Position numbers and translations under genes: made by a program
Shown: piece after piece, positions 61,500 to 64,000 of the stretch
Layout: each line of letters opens with the position of its first letter
Numbering within the stretch: position 1 is the stretch's first letter
Notes under the pieces: model-generated
Database searches by the model: none
Seen by the model: only the letters and a program-made list of their open reading frames with translations
What the model was told of the DNA's origin: nothing
Source of the DNA: Centropus unirufus
Taxonomy: Eukaryota > Chordata > Aves > Cuculiformes > Centropidae
DNA: 64,000 nt
Direction: 5' to 3'
Assembly: GCA_013397695.1 (NCBI GenBank)
Contig: VYZI01000347.1
Span: forward strand, 340,222 to 404,221

Positions 61500-62215
61500 G
61501 ACCTGTGCAACACCCTGGCAGGATGCAGAGGACCAAGATCTGCAGGCTCGAGGGGGCAATGCCTATTGAAGGAAGCAGAAGGACCAGAACAGAAGGATCT
61601 GACCTGGCACGGTGTGCTCACAGCCCAGAAAGCCTGGGCTGCATCCAAAGCAGTGAGACCAGCAGGGCAAGGGAGAGAATTCTGCCCCTCTGCTCTACTC
61701 TGGTGAGACCCCACCTGGAGCCCTGTGTTCAGTTCTGAAGTCCTCAGCACAGGAAGGACATGGATCTGTTGGGGCGAATCCAGAGGTCACAAAGATGATC
61801 TGAAGGTCGGAGCCCTTCCTGTACGAGGATAGGCAGGGAGAGTGGGGCTTGTTCAGCCTGGAGAATAGAAGGCTGCAGGGAGATCATAGAGCAGTCCTCC
61901 AGTACTGAAAGGGGCTGCAGAAAAGCTGGGGAGGGATTTTTTGCAGGGGTGAGGAGTGACAGGATGAGGGGGAATGACTTTAAACTGTAAGAGGGGAGGT
62001 TTAGATTAGGTATAAAGAAGAAATTCTACACAATGAGAAACTGGCCCAGGTTGCCCAGGGAAGTTGTGGCTACTCCCTCCCTGGAAGGGTTCAAGGTCAG
62101 GTTGGACGGGACTTTGAGAAGCCTGGTCTAGTGGGAGGTGTTCCTTCCCATGACAGAGAGCTGGAATTGGATGGGCTTTGAGGTTTCTTGCAATCCAAAC
62201 CACCCCATGATTTGA
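61500..62215 (+). mobile_element. CR1 LINE, about 0.7 kb, plus orientation
   Basis: It starts within the ORF2 C-terminal region ('aagcctgggctgcatccaaagc', then a frame equivalent to LYSTLVRPHLE near 61690) and runs through 'cagtactgaaaggggctg' and 'ggttgcccagggaagttgtgg' to a degraded tail near 62215. Frames are broken. It is longer than most copies here but still 5'-truncated, and lies about 0.9 kb upstream of the ANKRD9-like gene in the opposite orientation. Confidence 0.92.
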
Positions 62216-63169
62216 CAAAAATTAAATTCACAGAAGAGAAATGAACAAACCGCCCTTTATGGCAACTTGTGTTTGAGGAACAAGGGCTTCCATGCACCTT
62301 AGAAATCAACAGGCTGCAGTAAGATGGCATCTCACCATCTTGACAGGAAAACAGTGAAAATACAGCAAATCACGAATTCTTTCTTCATGTAGCAAGGAGA
62401 CAAGCATCTATTCAGTGTATTCAAACTAGAGAGCATTGAAGTATCTGAGCTGAGGGATGTGAAGGACTGATTGCGTAAACATAATCCTTCAGACATAAAC
62501 TGTGATCAAGTCTAGGACTCAGACTGGATCCAGCTGCATGCAGGCTCCTCTCTGAGAAGGAGTCTGAATGCACCGGGCTCCTCTCTGGTCCTTGTGACTC
62601 AGCAGGAGGATCTCCCGGACAGCTGGTCTGACCATGTCCTCTGTGCAATAACTAATCCAGTCTACCTTGCCATTGAGCAAGAAATACCTGAGAAATGTAT
62701 TTGCCCAAGTAAGGTTATTCTGGGCTTCATTATCTCTAATGCTTTGTTCAAAGAATTGTATTGGAGTAGAGGATTCCCTGAGCAGGGTGCTTGAGATGAC
62801 TCAGCCAGTGACAAATTCCTTCTACTACCATATATAATGAGGCCAGAGCCTGGCAACTGAAGCTGCCCATCTGTTTCCTTCTATCTTGATGGTTTAATGA
62901 TTACATGAAGCTGGCCAGTGAGGATTCGCTCCACAGTGGATGGATTACCAGCAAAATGAAAGCAGGAAATTCCGTAAAGCTGCTTAAAGGAGAAGCCCTG
63001 TGGTGCTTCACTGCTCTGGGCATAGTGGGTTCATTGGGGCACAGTGTTTGCTTGGATCATGAAGTGACTCTGGGAGGGCTGCCTCAGTGCTCATCCATCC
63101 GCACCCAGGAATAAACCCTCTGCACCCCCCTGACCTCTCTGAAAATGCAAATGCTGTCAATATCAGCAC
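62216..63169. other. intergenic, no recognised feature
   Basis: Unique sequence between two CR1 copies. No coding or RNA signal is recognised. Confidence 0.4.
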
Positions 63170-64000
63170 CACTGGAAGAGCAGTTCTTATACCAGATGGA
63201 CAGGACATCATCCAGATGGACCTGGACAGGCTGGAGAAGAGGGCCTGTGTGAACCTCATGAGGTTCAACACGGCCAAGTGCAAGGTGCTACGTCCAAATC
63301 AGGGCAATCCAGTTTCAATACAGGATGGGGGATCACACAACTGAGATGAGCCTTGCGGAGAAGGACTTGGAGGTGCTGATTGATGAAAAACTCAATATGA
63401 GCCAGCAGTGCACACTTGCAGCCCAGAAGGCCAACCGTATCCTGGGCTGCATCCAAAGCAGCGTGACCACCAGCAGGGCAAGGGAGAGGATTCTGTCCCT
63501 CTACTCCACTCTCATGAGACCCCACCTGGACTCTGGTGTCCAGTTCTGGAATCCCCAACATAAGAAGGACATGGAACTGTTGGTTCCATGGGTCCAGAGG
63601 AGGCTACAAAGATGATCAGAGGGCTCGAGCCCCTCTGCCGTGAGGACAGGCTGAGAAGTTGGGGTTGTTGTGCCTGGATAAGAGAAGGTTCTGGGGAGAC
63701 CTTGTGGCAACCTTCCAGTGCCTGAAGGGGGTCTACAAGAAAGCCGGGGAGGGAGTTTTAACAAGGGCCTGTAGTGATAGGATGAGGGGAATGGCTTTAA
63801 ATTGAAAGGATGAAGATTTGGATTAGACCATAGGAAGAAATTCTTCACAATGTGGGTGTTGAAACACAGGCACATGCTGCCCAGGGAAGATGTGGATGTC
63901 CCTTCCTCTCAGGAAATGTCTGAGGCCAGGCTGGATGAGGCTTTGAGCAGCGTGGTACAGTGAGAGCTGTCCCTGCCCATGGCAAGGAATTGGAACTGGA
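63170..64000 (+). mobile_element. CR1 LINE with C-terminal ORF2 remnant, continues past window
   Basis: Two overlapping frames encode the C-terminal part of the CR1 ORF2 product. One has DLDRLEKRACVNLMRFNTAK (near 63220-63280). The other has AEKDLEVLIDEKLNMSQQC and ANRILGCIQSSV, then LYSTLMRPHLDSGVQFW (63350-63560). One frameshift separates them near 63320. The 3' untranslated part follows and is cut by the window end before the tail. It is the most readable CR1 coding remnant in the window. Confidence 0.95.

Noticed and set aside
10422..64000. YPEL5 or LBH, the genes next to ALK in mammals
   Set aside because: I looked for YPEL5 and LBH protein words in the translated frames and found none. 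If synteny is kept they lie beyond the right edge.

Overview
This is vertebrate nuclear DNA and almost certainly from a bird. The best evidence is about a dozen CR1 LINE pieces carrying the avian CR1 3' tail (ATTCTATG-type repeats), two LTRs of avian ERVL type, a GC-rich first exon, and two recognisable genes separated by about 50 kb of mostly non-coding DNA. There are no operons, phage genes or CRISPR arrays. I cannot name the species.

The left edge holds the 5' end of ALK (anaplastic lymphoma kinase), transcribed leftward. Exon 1 runs from the ATG at 10421 to a GT splice donor after 9869. An assembly gap (N at 9959-10227) interrupts it, but the reading frame resumes in register. Everything from 1 to 9868 is the 5' part of ALK intron 1, with two CR1 copies and one solo LTR. 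To the right of the ATG lies a CpG-island promoter with a perfect CRE, an inverted CCAAT box and an octamer, followed by a long pyrimidine tract at 11030-11130.

From 11 kb to 59 kb I find no gene I can name. This stretch contains CR1 copies, one of them longer but lacking the reverse-transcriptase core. It also has a second ERVL-type LTR, a (TTAGGG)7 interstitial telomere block at 24551-24592, and a two-part GC-rich minisatellite at 48086-48835. The minisatellite abuts a small CpG-rich patch with a CTCF-like motif. Several AT-rich, repeat-free blocks resemble conserved non-coding elements, and a few exon-like segments have good splice signals but no recognised protein.

At 59683-60573 on the minus strand is an intact single-exon gene for an ANKRD9-like ankyrin-repeat protein, with a TATA box about 0.3 kb upstream. 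CR1 copies fill 61.5-62.2 kb and 63.2 kb to the right end. The two genes are neighbours on the same strand; nothing in the sequence shows that they work together. I did not find YPEL5 or LBH, which flank ALK in mammals, so they would lie outside the window if synteny holds.
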